Both the position numbers and the translations under genes were made by a program. This document shows, piece by piece, positions 17,519 to 26,163 of a stretch of 37,249 nucleotides of DNA. Source of the stretch: Altibacter sp. (GTDB lineage: Bacteria > Bacteroidota > Bacteroidia > Flavobacteriales > Flavobacteriaceae); contig NZTP01000024.1 of assembly GCA_002696485.1 (NCBI GenBank), forward strand, positions 1-37,249, given 5' to 3'. A model generated the notes under the pieces. The model saw nothing but the letters and a program-made list of their open reading frames with translations. It made no database searches and was not told where the DNA came from. Positions within the stretch are counted from its first letter, which is position 1. Each line of letters opens with the position of its first letter.

Positions 17519-19164
17519 TACTCGACTATTTTTAGGTTTGATGAATCATTTTCAATAATAAAATTAGTTTTTCTTGAACCAGTTTCGTACAAATTATGAA
17601 TGTGTTTAATTGCCATTTGAACTAATAATGATATGTCGTTATAGGATGCTTTGAAAGTTGGGCTCCAACATCCAGTTGGGTTATATAAATCAGATGTGTC
17701 ATTTTCTAAAACATTCATAAACTGATTCATAACAAAATTATAGGTGTTCGGATGAAAAGCGCAAACCAACTCCTTAGCAAAATTTGTAATTGATAGGTTT
17801 ATCAAATCACATTTTAAATCGAGTGAATCGAGAATGTACATTAGGTCGTTGTCAGTTGTACAATCTACTACTAAATCATATTTATTGAGGTTTGCTTCAA
17901 AACTACTTTTGCCACCCTTTTCTTTGTGGAATAGTTTAATAATTCCTTGAAAATAGTCCTTGTCAACAATGTTGGTTTCTATAAATGGAGAAATTGTACT
18001 AAGAATGAATTTTAGTTCTTCTGTTTTATCCATTAAACCAGTATTAAATATGTATTCTGAACGACAAACATTCTCAGGTTCTTTGATGTCATTATCTGCA
18101 ATATCTATAAATCTACAACCGCATCTTGTTAGTGTTTTAGCAACCATACTACCTAATGCTCCAACTCCGATAATCAGTATTTTCTTTTCTGCAAAGCTTT
18201 GTGAAAATGAGCCTCTTCCAAAAAAGTATTTATATGAAGTATTTCTAGTGATGCCCCAATTAATATCTAACTCATTTTTTGGAATAGTTATCCATTTTTT
18301 GTTTGGCAATTGATAACCAATTATTGGAAAATCGCCTATTTCCAACATTGCAACTTGCCAATGTAAATTCACGTCATCAATTTTATATCCTATAAAAAGA
18401 GGCAATAATTTCCCTCTATGTTTAATGTGTCTCTTTTGAAATTCGAGTAGAAAGTTTAAAAATCTCTCGGGGAGGTGGTCTTGCAAATCTAACCACTTAG
18501 TGAAAATGAACTTTCCATAGGTAGCAGGTGGGGTTTCAATATAGACATAGGCACCAGAATTGGTAATGTCCATATTTTTATAAAGTTGACTCCATTCACA
18601 TTCTAACTGTTCTCCATTTTCCCTAATGAAGTTTTGTATGATATGGTTGGAAATTAAATTGCTTTTGAAAGTTCCAAGTTGTATTGACGTAATTGACACC
18701 TCACCAAACTCTCCTTTTTCAAAAGGATGTTTAAGGTCAGTAAATTGATAAGACCAATATCGATTATTGATTAGTTTGTCATCAACTATGATATGTTCGT
18801 AATGGTCGTCTTGTTCTTTATTGATGTAATATTTGACAATCCAATTTCTCAAAGAATGGAAGTCGTAATTTAGCTTTGATTTTAAATTTGTGTGGTGTGT
18901 TGTGTGAATACAAATAGCACCGTCTTCCATTACGTGCCTGTATTCTATAAGATTTGAATTTTTGAATTTTATTGAATCTGCATCGTTATATTTAAGAGGA
19001 TAGCATTTGAAAACCACTATTTCAAATTCTAAAGGCTTTTCTAACTCTTTAAAAGATATAATAACCTTTCCCCTTATTTGTAATTTCTCCTCTACAAAAT
19101 CATAGGCTTTTTCAACAAATGGAATATTGCTAATGAGTTTCGTAACATCATCCAAAAACCCCAT
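17515..19164 (-). CDS. cap2: Cap2-like E2-E1 fusion conjugating enzyme of CBASS
   Basis: This 549-residue protein fuses an N-terminal E2-like domain with a C-terminal ThiF/E1 adenylation domain, the architecture of Cap2 in type II CBASS. The E2 part (about 30-130) has a candidate active cysteine C85 in DGAICIHTTH. The E1 part has the nucleotide motif GVGALG at residues 333-338, an acidic ADND at 357-360, R368, and a candidate catalytic cysteine C499 in PTGCWSPTF. In studied systems Cap2 adenylates the C-terminal residue of the CD-NTase and attaches it to a target, priming it. The ATG follows the TAA of the CD-NTase gene with no gap. Confidence 0.88.
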   Translation of the reverse strand: MGFLDDVTKLISNIPFVEKAYDFVEEKLQIRGKVIISFKELEKPLEFEIVVFKCYPLKYNDADSIKFKNSNLIEYRHVMEDGAICIHTTHHTNLKSKLNYDFHSLRNWIVKYYINKEQDDHYEHIIVDDKLINNRYWSYQFTDLKHPFEKGEFGEVSITSIQLGTFKSNLISNHIIQNFIRENGEQLECEWSQLYKNMDITNSGAYVYIETPPATYGKFIFTKWLDLQDHLPERFLNFLLEFQKRHIKHRGKLLPLFIGYKIDDVNLHWQVAMLEIGDFPIIGYQLPNKKWITIPKNELDINWGITRNTSYKYFFGRGSFSQSFAEKKILIIGVGALGSMVAKTLTRCGCRFIDIADNDIKEPENVCRSEYIFNTGLMDKTEELKFILSTISPFIETNIVDKDYFQGIIKLFHKEKGGKSSFEANLNKYDLVVDCTTDNDLMYILDSLDLKCDLINLSITNFAKELVCAFHPNTYNFVMNQFMNVLENDTSDLYNPTGCWSPTFKASYNDISLLVQMAIKHIHNLYETGSRKTNFIIENDSSNLKIVEY

Positions 19165-20133
19165 TTATCCGAATCGTTCATTTTTTGGAGGTGTAGAATA
19201 GGCTGCTCCTCCAGTTTTTATTCCGTAACCGCTGCTATTTGATGATTTGTCATCATCTTCAAAATCTTTATTTGTTGGAAAATAACTTTTGATGTTATCG
19301 CTATTGCTATTAATCCTTTCAAGCATCGTTTCCATTCTGTTTGATAAATTGGTTTTTTCCCAATCCTCCAATGTGTCCATTAAGTCATTGTTGCTGTTTC
19401 CTGGGTCAATTAATTTAAATCCATCTTCTGCAACTTTATCCTTAATGTACTCCATTACTTTCTCTAATTTTTCCCAGAGATTGCCAGAAATATCTTCTTT
19501 TTCAAAAGCTTTTATTGTAATAAGTTCTAATAAAAAGGATTTGTATTCTTTACCATCATTATTGTTCCATATTTTTAATAAGCGGATAATCTTTCGTTCG
19601 TTTTCTTTTGCCTTTATATGGTCAATTTGCGCTTGGATATTAGTTTGAATGTGGGTACTGCTAGAGAAAATACCATACTTTCTGTAAACGAAAAGATTCA
19701 ATTTGTTATCCTCGGAATATTGGTCTTGATTAAGTTCTCTCCCCGGAACAATGTCTAAGCAAATTTTATCACCGTCCTCATCTTCTTCAAATATTAACCC
19801 GATTGATACAGTTTGTTTTCTTATTTCTTCTGTAACATCCTGATATTCTTCATATAAAAAATCATACAAACTATCGTACATTTTTTCTAAAGTTTCAAAT
19901 GAATCCTTTTTAAAAGGTACTACTACATCTAAATCAAATTTTGTATTAATAGCTGTACGCTTCTTGAATGAACCCGAATCAAACGAATAATAAATATTTG
20001 AACCATAGTGGGCTTCTAAAGCTTCTTTTACTTCATTTCTTTTAGTCTTGAATTTGTCCACTAGATTCTGAACGTGCTTCATTCGATGTGTTTCTAGTAC
20101 ATTTTGCAGGTGCTCTTTTTTGTTTGTTGCCAT
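19165..20133 (-). CDS. cdn: CD-NTase (cGAS-like nucleotidyltransferase) of CBASS
   Basis: This 322-residue enzyme of the DNA polymerase beta/cGAS-like fold has a GS motif (G54-S55 in DSGSFKKRT). Catalytic aspartates are D67 and D69 (FDLDVVVPF), with a third, D127, in ICLDIVPG. In CBASS it would make a cyclic oligonucleotide on phage infection. Its C-terminus is a flexible Gly/Ser-rich tail (about 290-322) that ends in glycine (NERFG). This is what a Cap2-type E1-E2 needs as substrate. It is the first gene of the four-gene operon, with its own promoter at 20,174-20,202. Product nucleotide and clade cannot be told from sequence alone. Confidence 0.82.
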   Translation of the reverse strand: MATNKKEHLQNVLETHRMKHVQNLVDKFKTKRNEVKEALEAHYGSNIYYSFDSGSFKKRTAINTKFDLDVVVPFKKDSFETLEKMYDSLYDFLYEEYQDVTEEIRKQTVSIGLIFEEDEDGDKICLDIVPGRELNQDQYSEDNKLNLFVYRKYGIFSSSTHIQTNIQAQIDHIKAKENERKIIRLLKIWNNNDGKEYKSFLLELITIKAFEKEDISGNLWEKLEKVMEYIKDKVAEDGFKLIDPGNSNNDLMDTLEDWEKTNLSNRMETMLERINSNSDNIKSYFPTNKDFEDDDKSSNSSGYGIKTGGAAYSTPPKNERFG

Positions 20134-20173
20134 ATTCCTAATATTTTAAGAATTTGAATGTCAATAATGCTGC

Positions 20174-20202
20174 CAAATATAGTATCAGCCATTTACGTCA
20201 AA
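20174..20202 (-). promoter_or_regulatory. Promoter of the CBASS-like operon
   Basis: On the minus strand a TTTG (20199-20202) and a TATATTTG (20174-20181) are 17 bp apart, a match to the flavobacterial consensus. RNA would start near 20,167, about 34 nt before the CD-NTase ATG. Confidence 0.7.
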
Positions 20203-20244
20203 ATGATAGCGGTAAAAAAATGCCAACTTGGCAGATATTGGCAC

Positions 20245-20273
20245 AAAAAAAGCGGCTAACCTAATAACCGCTT
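20245..20273 (-). terminator. Terminator of the upstream hypothetical gene
   Basis: On the minus strand AAGCGG pairs with CCGCTT (20250-20255 with 20268-20273), followed by a T run. It insulates the CBASS-like operon from transcription coming from the gene at 20,310-20,831. Confidence 0.8.
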
Positions 20274-20309
20274 CTCACCAACACTAAGGATACTAATCTA
20301 TGACAAGGA

Positions 20310-20831
20310 CTAGTTTTTTAAAGTTACATCGTATAAAGTATGTAACCTGCTCTTTTCTTGGGTGTCAAAATCTTCGGAAGTCAAACCATATTCTTCCATT
20401 TTAGGTTTCCTTTCTTCAAGCTGCTTTGCTGTAACGCTTGTTCTTTTAAGGCTATCAGTTTTAAATACGCCTAAAGCTGTAAAATAACTCTCCTTATTCT
20501 TTCTTTTTGCGTTGCTTTCAGCTTGGATATGCTGTGCATTATTGAGATACCTCATATTCTCCTTAGCATTTATACTGGCTTGTTCTTTGCGATAGTATTC
20601 AATTTCAAAATTCAGTAAATACTTAGGCTGTTTGATGTTCACTATTTTGCAAGACTTTTTATTGTCGCAATGCACTATAAATCGTTGTGCTTCCTCATAG
20701 GTATATCCTTTTTCGGGGATGTCGTCTAGGTGCTGGTCGTCTAAAATTGAGATACAGTCCATATTGTAGAACCGATTCATTTCTTGGTCGTAAACGCCAA
20801 ATTCTCTTTTGTCTTTTCTGTTTGTTTCCAT
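20310..20831 (-). CDS. Hypothetical protein of the element
   Basis: This 173-residue hydrophilic protein resembles no family I recognise. It is rich in Lys, Glu and Asn, has no signal peptide or membrane segment, and has two cysteines close together (CDNKKSCK, about residues 55-62). The C-terminal third looks helical and charged. It lies between the helicase region and the CBASS-like operon, with its own terminator. It is likely an element-specific accessory protein of unknown role. Confidence 0.5.
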   Translation of the reverse strand: METNRKDKREFGVYDQEMNRFYNMDCISILDDQHLDDIPEKGYTYEEAQRFIVHCDNKKSCKIVNIKQPKYLLNFEIEYYRKEQASINAKENMRYLNNAQHIQAESNAKRKNKESYFTALGVFKTDSLKRTSVTAKQLEERKPKMEEYGLTSEDFDTQEKSRLHTLYDVTLKN

Positions 20832-21179
20832 TGTGGTATAATTTGAAGTTCGATGATAATTGTTGTTTTAAAGGTTTCTAGGGACTTTTATTAATGCGTC
20901 CCTTATAGTTTGTTTGCTTTAGGCTTATCGTTGCGCTACGGCGACCTTTGGCTATTGATTTGCTGATTAATTACTTATTTAAGTTTACGATTGTATTTGA
21001 TTCAGTTCTTATGTACATATTCGATTAAACTTTTAGTTACTGTAAGGATTTTTTTCACCCACCGCAATGTGTTGCGTACGCCAACAAAAAGGCACTTGAC
21101 ACGGATTTGGCTCTTGTTGTCGATTCTGTTATTTTTAAAAAAATAACAAATCAATGTTTTTACTCATATTAATCGATAT
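20832..21179. other. Noncoding region with inverted repeats beside the replication module
   Basis: No gene is visible here. An inverted repeat AGGGAC (20880-20885) / GTCCCT (20898-20903) and a wider pair CAACAA / TTGTTG (about 21,082-21,120) are present, the latter around a GC-richer block in otherwise AT-rich DNA. Its position next to the helicase gene would suit an origin or a regulatory RNA, but neither is shown. Confidence 0.35.
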
Positions 21180-21332
21180 TTATTTCAATTCTTGTGATAG
21201 GGTGATGTAAAAAGCATCATTTTGAGTAACCAAATTCCCTTCAATTTTCCAACCTACTCTTAGTAAAGGATTAACCTTGTTTTCTAATTCGTCTAGGTAA
21301 TTAGCTTCAATAAACTTTACTTGCTTCGCCAT
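21180..21332 (-). CDS. Small DUF1737-like protein
   Basis: This is a 50-residue protein, from ATG 21332 to TAA 21180. The sequence contains LDELENKVNPLLRVGWKIEG, then a short strand region ending ITLSQELK. The pattern of a helix with VN, then GW and a G-containing turn, resembles the small DUF1737/DUF4177-like family, which has no known function. It lies 37 bp downstream of the helicase gene and is probably co-transcribed with it. Confidence 0.55.
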   Translation of the reverse strand: MAKQVKFIEANYLDELENKVNPLLRVGWKIEGNLVTQNDAFYITLSQELK

Positions 21333-21369
21333 TTTTTTAAATTTTTAATATTTGGGTTATTTAATGTTT

Positions 21370-22794
21370 TCAATGCTTTTCGAGGTATGCAATATTTCCT
21401 ACGGTAATTCTCTTGACCTCCACACCACTGCTGCTCAACCTCTTTTTGAACTCGGTTTTGTTGACAGCGTAATAGCCATCCTCGATACAATAGGAGCGGT
21501 ACTGGCTGTATAAATCCTTAATCAATTCGTAATTATTGAAACTTGTAATATAACAACTCTCTTTTATGAATAGTTGAACTGTATCCGACTGTACTTTATA
21601 GGCTTTCAAAGCATTATCGATTGATGCGGATTTTGTGAAGCATTTTTGCTCCAATAATCTGTTTAGACCCTCTAGTACCCAATTCAAAACTGCGGGTAAT
21701 TCGGTGTCAATAATTTTCTTTGATAATTCCTTATCCTGCTTTGATTCCTCAATAGTTTTATCAAAATGGATAATTAAGAATCTTCTGAAAAATGCGTGTG
21801 TATTTTCGGTGGTTTCGGGCAGTATATTAGCGTTGAAAATCAACTTGGCATAATCTTTCAATTTAAAGGGATTCGCATAAGGCAAACGAGCAGGAACTGG
21901 TTCGCAGGAAGCGAGTTGTTTAAATATTGCCGTATCTAGTTTGTTGCTAAGTTCAGAAGCATAATTAACCAGTTTATCGCCAATCATAGCGCGGAAGTAA
22001 CCATTTTGATTTGTCAAAGATTCTAGGGAATAGTTTGACACATTTTCCTCTCCGAGTAAAGCGTTTAGTACTTCAAAAAAGACACTTTTTCCATTAGCGC
22101 CAGATCCGTAAAGCATCAATACCTTTTCGAGTTTTAAGACATTTGAGCGGATAAATAGATACCCGACATATTCAGCTAAAACCTTTTGTTTAGTTACGTC
22201 TGGCAATACTTCATCTAAGTATTTTATCCAACGATTGCTTACCGATTTTGGATTATATTTAAATCCAAGCTGATAGGTTAGAAAATCTTTACTTCTAAAT
22301 TCTCTTAGTTCAGCACCTTTTCCCGTTATTTCAAGTGTTCCATTAAGCAGATTTATAAGAACAGTATTTTTTTCAACTTCGGGAGAGGGTAAATAGGCAT
22401 CAGATAGAAATTGCTTGTAAAGATCCTCTTTAAATCTGTGGAATTTGCTATCGTATTTATCAACTCCCATTTTTAATGAAACATCACCTAAAAACGATTG
22501 AAATTCTTCTTTGTCAAGTAGTACCCAATATTCACTATTGTACAGATAAATATTGTCGTTCTTTTTGCAAAGCTGCCAATTGTATTTCTTTGCCAGCCTA
22601 AGAAGTTCCTCGATACAGATAACTAGGAAATGTTTCTTAGCAAGTTTCAGTTTGTCGTTTTCAGCGTTTTTGCCAAAAACTTCTTTTCTAAAATTCAATA
22701 CCTCAATATGATTCAGAAGCTGTAAGAGAATGCTTTTAATATCCTTGCAGTTTTCAGATTCAATACTATGGTTATATGTTTTAATAGCAACCAT
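21370..22794 (-). CDS. D5/P4-type primase-helicase (replication protein)
   Basis: This 474-residue SF3-like helicase of the phage/plasmid D5/P4 group has Walker A GSGANGKS at residues 230-237. It is preceded by a D5_N-like region with the YVGYLFIRSN block and followed by NYASEL and KLIFNANILPETTENTHAFFRR-type helicase motifs (Walker B/C region). The C-terminal part resembles a winged-helix DNA-binding tail. Such proteins replicate satellite phages and integrative elements after excision. No N-terminal primase domain is evident. It sits 4 bp downstream of the HTH gene stop, consistent with a two-gene replication/excision unit. Confidence 0.8.
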   Translation of the reverse strand: MVAIKTYNHSIESENCKDIKSILLQLLNHIEVLNFRKEVFGKNAENDKLKLAKKHFLVICIEELLRLAKKYNWQLCKKNDNIYLYNSEYWVLLDKEEFQSFLGDVSLKMGVDKYDSKFHRFKEDLYKQFLSDAYLPSPEVEKNTVLINLLNGTLEITGKGAELREFRSKDFLTYQLGFKYNPKSVSNRWIKYLDEVLPDVTKQKVLAEYVGYLFIRSNVLKLEKVLMLYGSGANGKSVFFEVLNALLGEENVSNYSLESLTNQNGYFRAMIGDKLVNYASELSNKLDTAIFKQLASCEPVPARLPYANPFKLKDYAKLIFNANILPETTENTHAFFRRFLIIHFDKTIEESKQDKELSKKIIDTELPAVLNWVLEGLNRLLEQKCFTKSASIDNALKAYKVQSDTVQLFIKESCYITSFNNYELIKDLYSQYRSYCIEDGYYAVNKTEFKKRLSSSGVEVKRITVGNIAYLEKH

Positions 22795-22798
22795 AATA

Positions 22799-23089
22799 TT
22801 ATTTCTGCTGTTTCAAGGAACGGTTTAAAATCTCACTTTCTTTGTAGTAACGTTTTGCGCCAATACCGTAAGCTGTTAACTTTCCGCTATTTTGGTAATT
22901 CCACAATGTTACCTTAGAAATGCCTAACAGTTCGCATACTTGATCGGGAGATAATAATTTGTCTTTTGATTCTTGTTGGGCAAGTTCTGCTCTAAGTGAA
23001 GATAATTCGCTTTTAACTGCTCCACTTACCAATTCTCTTAATTGGTCTGCGGTAACATTTTGTATCTGTAAGATTTTTTGAGTTTCCAT
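22799..23089 (-). CDS. Excisionase-like helix-turn-helix protein
   Basis: This small DNA-binding protein (96 residues) has a charged coiled-coil N-terminus. It is followed by LLSPDQVCELLGISKVTLWN and a GKLTAYGIGAKRYY wing, the MerR/excisionase type HTH_17 fold. Such proteins act as excisionase or replication-control factors in Bacteroidota elements. The ATG at 23089 (METQKIL) was chosen over an upstream in-frame ATG at 23113, which would add eight poorly fitting residues. It overlaps no neighbour and precedes the helicase gene by 4 bp. Confidence 0.75.
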   Translation of the reverse strand: METQKILQIQNVTADQLRELVSGAVKSELSSLRAELAQQESKDKLLSPDQVCELLGISKVTLWNYQNSGKLTAYGIGAKRYYKESEILNRSLKQQK

Positions 23090-23186
23090 AATACTGCTCT
23101 TTATTTGAAGCAATATTAGGGCAAGGGAAATGTACTATTTGAGTTTACAGTACAGATATAGTAAGAAAATAGTAGAGACGTTTTTT

Positions 23187-24041
23187 CTAAAATAATCCAT
23201 TTTCTAAACGATAAATCTTTTCTCGTTCTTTAAAATTGTCGTGTTGTATTTCAATATTGTGTTCAATACAATAAGCAATAACTAAATCCATTTCTTCATC
23301 TACTTCATCTCTGACAAAAATATTCTTTCTATAATTTTCGGGGTCGGTTATCTCATTTTTCGTTTTATCATTTAACCAAGATTTGCTAATCCAGTTTGAG
23401 AATGAACGAGGCTTAATGTCTTTTCCAAAAAATAAATTGTTGTCCTGATCCTCAAGTATTTTCTTTTCTATGTACACCCAGCTTTTATTTTTAGTTTTCA
23501 ATTCGTCAACTCTCCCTGTTGCCAAAGCTAATGAAACGATAAACCAAGTTTCGTTTATATATGTTTTTGGTTCTTGTTTAGTGATTGTAGTTGATTCTAT
23601 ATCAGAATTTCGGGTAATAATATTTAGATGCCCATTTAGTCTTTTTAGATATTCTTCCCGAAATGGATTTGGTTCAATAACTTGTTTTGGTTTGTCTAAA
23701 TCTAAATCATAATCAACTTCGCCATAAAACTCTTTAAATTCATTATAGCTTTCAGTATTCAAATGCTTCTTTAATTGTTGTTTTACACCTACCAACTTAC
23801 CAAATAAAAAGTCAATTCTATCAAAGGTTAATCTGTCAATATATTTTGTTTCAACCTCTACAATAACCTTTAAAAGATATCTTTCAATTTCATAATATTT
23901 ATTATTCAAATATTCGGTATTTCCCTTATCAACTTCTATAAAAAACGTTTTGGCGTTATCTAAAAGGTTGGCGGTTTGATTGACAATATAATTATTTGTT
24001 ATATAGTTCGGGGGTAGTGGATTTTCGTTTTCCATTTTCAT
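23187..24041 (-). CDS. Hypothetical protein of the element
   Basis: This 284-residue soluble protein has no motif I can assign. It is rich in Asn, Lys and Glu, with an N-terminal helical region (about 25-110) and a second half containing a WFIVSLALATGR segment and FSNWISKSWL. Similar hypothetical genes are common near excisionase/helicase modules of Bacteroidota integrative elements, from general memory. It is upstream of and co-oriented with the HTH gene, with 97 bp between. Confidence 0.5.
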   Translation of the reverse strand: MKMENENPLPPNYITNNYIVNQTANLLDNAKTFFIEVDKGNTEYLNNKYYEIERYLLKVIVEVETKYIDRLTFDRIDFLFGKLVGVKQQLKKHLNTESYNEFKEFYGEVDYDLDLDKPKQVIEPNPFREEYLKRLNGHLNIITRNSDIESTTITKQEPKTYINETWFIVSLALATGRVDELKTKNKSWVYIEKKILEDQDNNLFFGKDIKPRSFSNWISKSWLNDKTKNEITDPENYRKNIFVRDEVDEEMDLVIAYCIEHNIEIQHDNFKEREKIYRLENGLF

Positions 24042-24210
24042 AACACTTTGTATTATTAATCACTCATTCTACGACTCTAAGATTATTTTGATTGATGTTG
24101 AAACATTCTGTTAATATCGCAAAGAATGGTTTTGCATATTAAAGGCAACATAGGTAAAAGTAGTTTCATTCTGGATATACAAAACCCGAAACTTAAATAA
24201 AGGATTAGTT

Positions 24211-26163
24211 CTAAGCCCAAGTTATCTTCTGCAATCTAACCGCATTCAAAATTGCCAAAAGTGCAACTCCAACATCCGCAAATACTGCTTCCCACATTGT
24301 CGCTAAACCACCCGCTCCTAAAATCAATACAATTACTTTTACACCAAACGCCAATATTATATTTTGCCATACAATCTTACGAGTTGAACGACTGATTTTA
24401 ATAGCTTTTACCACTTTTGACGGTTGGTCTGTTTGAATAATAACATCTGCCGTTTCAATAGCAACATCACTTCCTAAACCACCCATAGCAATACCTACAT
24501 CACTTGCTGCCAATACAGGAGCATCGTTAATACCGTCGCCAATAAATGCTATTTTATTATCAGGGTTTTGTTTTAACGTTTCTACTTCATTCAACTTATC
24601 TTCTGGTAACAAACCACCTTTAGCAATTTCTATATTTAATTCGGAAGCTACTTTTTGAGTAATAGAATCTTTGTCGCCTGAAAGCATCATTATTTTATTG
24701 ATGCCAACATTTCGCAACTCGGTTATTGTTTGCTTAGCATCTTCTTTTAACTCATCTGCTATGACAACATAACCTGCAAATGAATTGTCTATAGATACTA
24801 ATACTATAGATTCTACGATGTTTTCAGTTTCCTTCGATACTTCAATGTTGTTCGCTGTCATTAACGCTTTGTTCCCGACTAAAACAATCTTGCTATTTAC
24901 AATACCTTTTAAACCCTTTCCTGCTATTTCAGATACTTCTGAAGCTTCATAATCTTCGCCGACTGCTTTATATTCTAAAATGGCATTTGCAATTGGATGT
25001 GTGGATTGTTCTTCCATAGCCATGAGGTACTTCATAAACTCTTTTTCATCCCAACCAATAGCTTTGATTTCTTTTATTTTGAAAACTCCTTTAGTAACCG
25101 TGCCTGTCTTATCCATAACCAAAATATTTATCTGGGTCATTGCATCCAAAAACGAAGCACCTTTAAATAAAATTCCGTTTTTTGAAGCTGCTCCCAAACC
25201 GCCGAAATAACCTAAAGGAATAGAAATCACCAAGGCACAAGGACAAGAAATCACCAAGAAAATTAAGGCTCTGTATAGCCAATCTCTAAAAACATAATCA
25301 TCTACAAAAAAATATGGTAGAAGCGTAACACCTATTGCTAAAAAAACCACGATTGGCGTATAAATACGTGCAAATTTTCTAATGAATAATTCTGTTTTAG
25401 ATTTACGAGATGTGGCATTCTGTACCATATCCAAAATTCTTGCAATGGAACTATCTTTAAATTCTTTGATGGTTTCTAATTCAATTACACCGTCCAAATT
25501 TATGCTGCCAGCAAATTCTTTTTCGCCTTTTGCAATAGTGTCGGGTTTACTTTCGCCTGTTAATGCTGCTGTATTAAATGAGCCTTTTTCGGAAAGTAGG
25601 ATACCATCTAAAGGAATTTTTTCTCCAACACGGACTTGCACTTTTTCGCCAATTTCAACCGTTTCTGGACTTACGGATACATAATCATTGTTTCGATATA
25701 CCAAAGCTTCATTTGGTCTTACATCCAGTAAGGCTTTTATATTTCCTTTTGCTCTGTTAACTGCTGCATTTTGGAATAACTCCCCAACCGCATAAAACAA
25801 CATTACTGCAACACCTTCAGGATATTCGCCAATAATAAACGCACCAATAGTAGCAATGGACATTAAAAAGAACTCTGTAAACACGTCGCCTTTTTTAATA
25901 CTTTCCCAACCTTCTTTTACCACAGGAAGTCCAACTGGCAAATAAGCAATGCCATACCATATAATGCGAATCCAATCTTTAAAAAAGGTAACTTCAAAAT
26001 AGTCCAACCCAATACCAATAATTAGCATTGAAAAACTTATGATTGCTGGAAAATAGGCTTTAATATTACTTGAACTGCCACTATGATTGTGACCATCATT
26101 GTGATTATGTTGCACTTCCGAATTTGGTTTTAAATCTCTTAAATTAACTTTCTTCTTTTTCAT
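24211..26163 (-). CDS. P1B-type heavy-metal ATPase (Zn/Cd/Pb type)
   Basis: This 650-residue cation-exporting ATPase is in the inner membrane. The N-terminus has a short His-rich stretch (residues 19-27) instead of a full metal-binding HMA domain. A TGES motif lies at 202-205, and the membrane metal site is CPC at 307-309 in ISCPCALV. The phosphorylation site is DKTGT at 351-355. HP follows in STHPIANAI, and the hinge is GDGINDAPVLAASD. The CPC and C-terminal pattern fit ZntA/CadA rather than copper pumps, though specificity is inferred. The gene overlaps the end of the DUF3703 gene by 4 bp. Confidence 0.9.
   Translation of the reverse strand: MKKKKVNLRDLKPNSEVQHNHNDGHNHSGSSSNIKAYFPAIISFSMLIIGIGLDYFEVTFFKDWIRIIWYGIAYLPVGLPVVKEGWESIKKGDVFTEFFLMSIATIGAFIIGEYPEGVAVMLFYAVGELFQNAAVNRAKGNIKALLDVRPNEALVYRNNDYVSVSPETVEIGEKVQVRVGEKIPLDGILLSEKGSFNTAALTGESKPDTIAKGEKEFAGSINLDGVIELETIKEFKDSSIARILDMVQNATSRKSKTELFIRKFARIYTPIVVFLAIGVTLLPYFFVDDYVFRDWLYRALIFLVISCPCALVISIPLGYFGGLGAASKNGILFKGASFLDAMTQINILVMDKTGTVTKGVFKIKEIKAIGWDEKEFMKYLMAMEEQSTHPIANAILEYKAVGEDYEASEVSEIAGKGLKGIVNSKIVLVGNKALMTANNIEVSKETENIVESIVLVSIDNSFAGYVVIADELKEDAKQTITELRNVGINKIMMLSGDKDSITQKVASELNIEIAKGGLLPEDKLNEVETLKQNPDNKIAFIGDGINDAPVLAASDVGIAMGGLGSDVAIETADVIIQTDQPSKVVKAIKISRSTRKIVWQNIILAFGVKVIVLILGAGGLATMWEAVFADVGVALLAILNAVRLQKITWA

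Noticed and set aside
17960-18313. Plus-strand protein inside cap2
   Set aside because: It overlaps the E1 domain with its nucleotide motif and has no recognisable features of its own.
16231-20133. Bil-type ubiquitin-like conjugation system
   Set aside because: No ubiquitin-like protein gene is present. The nucleotidyltransferase with a C-terminal glycine and the nuclease fit CBASS better.
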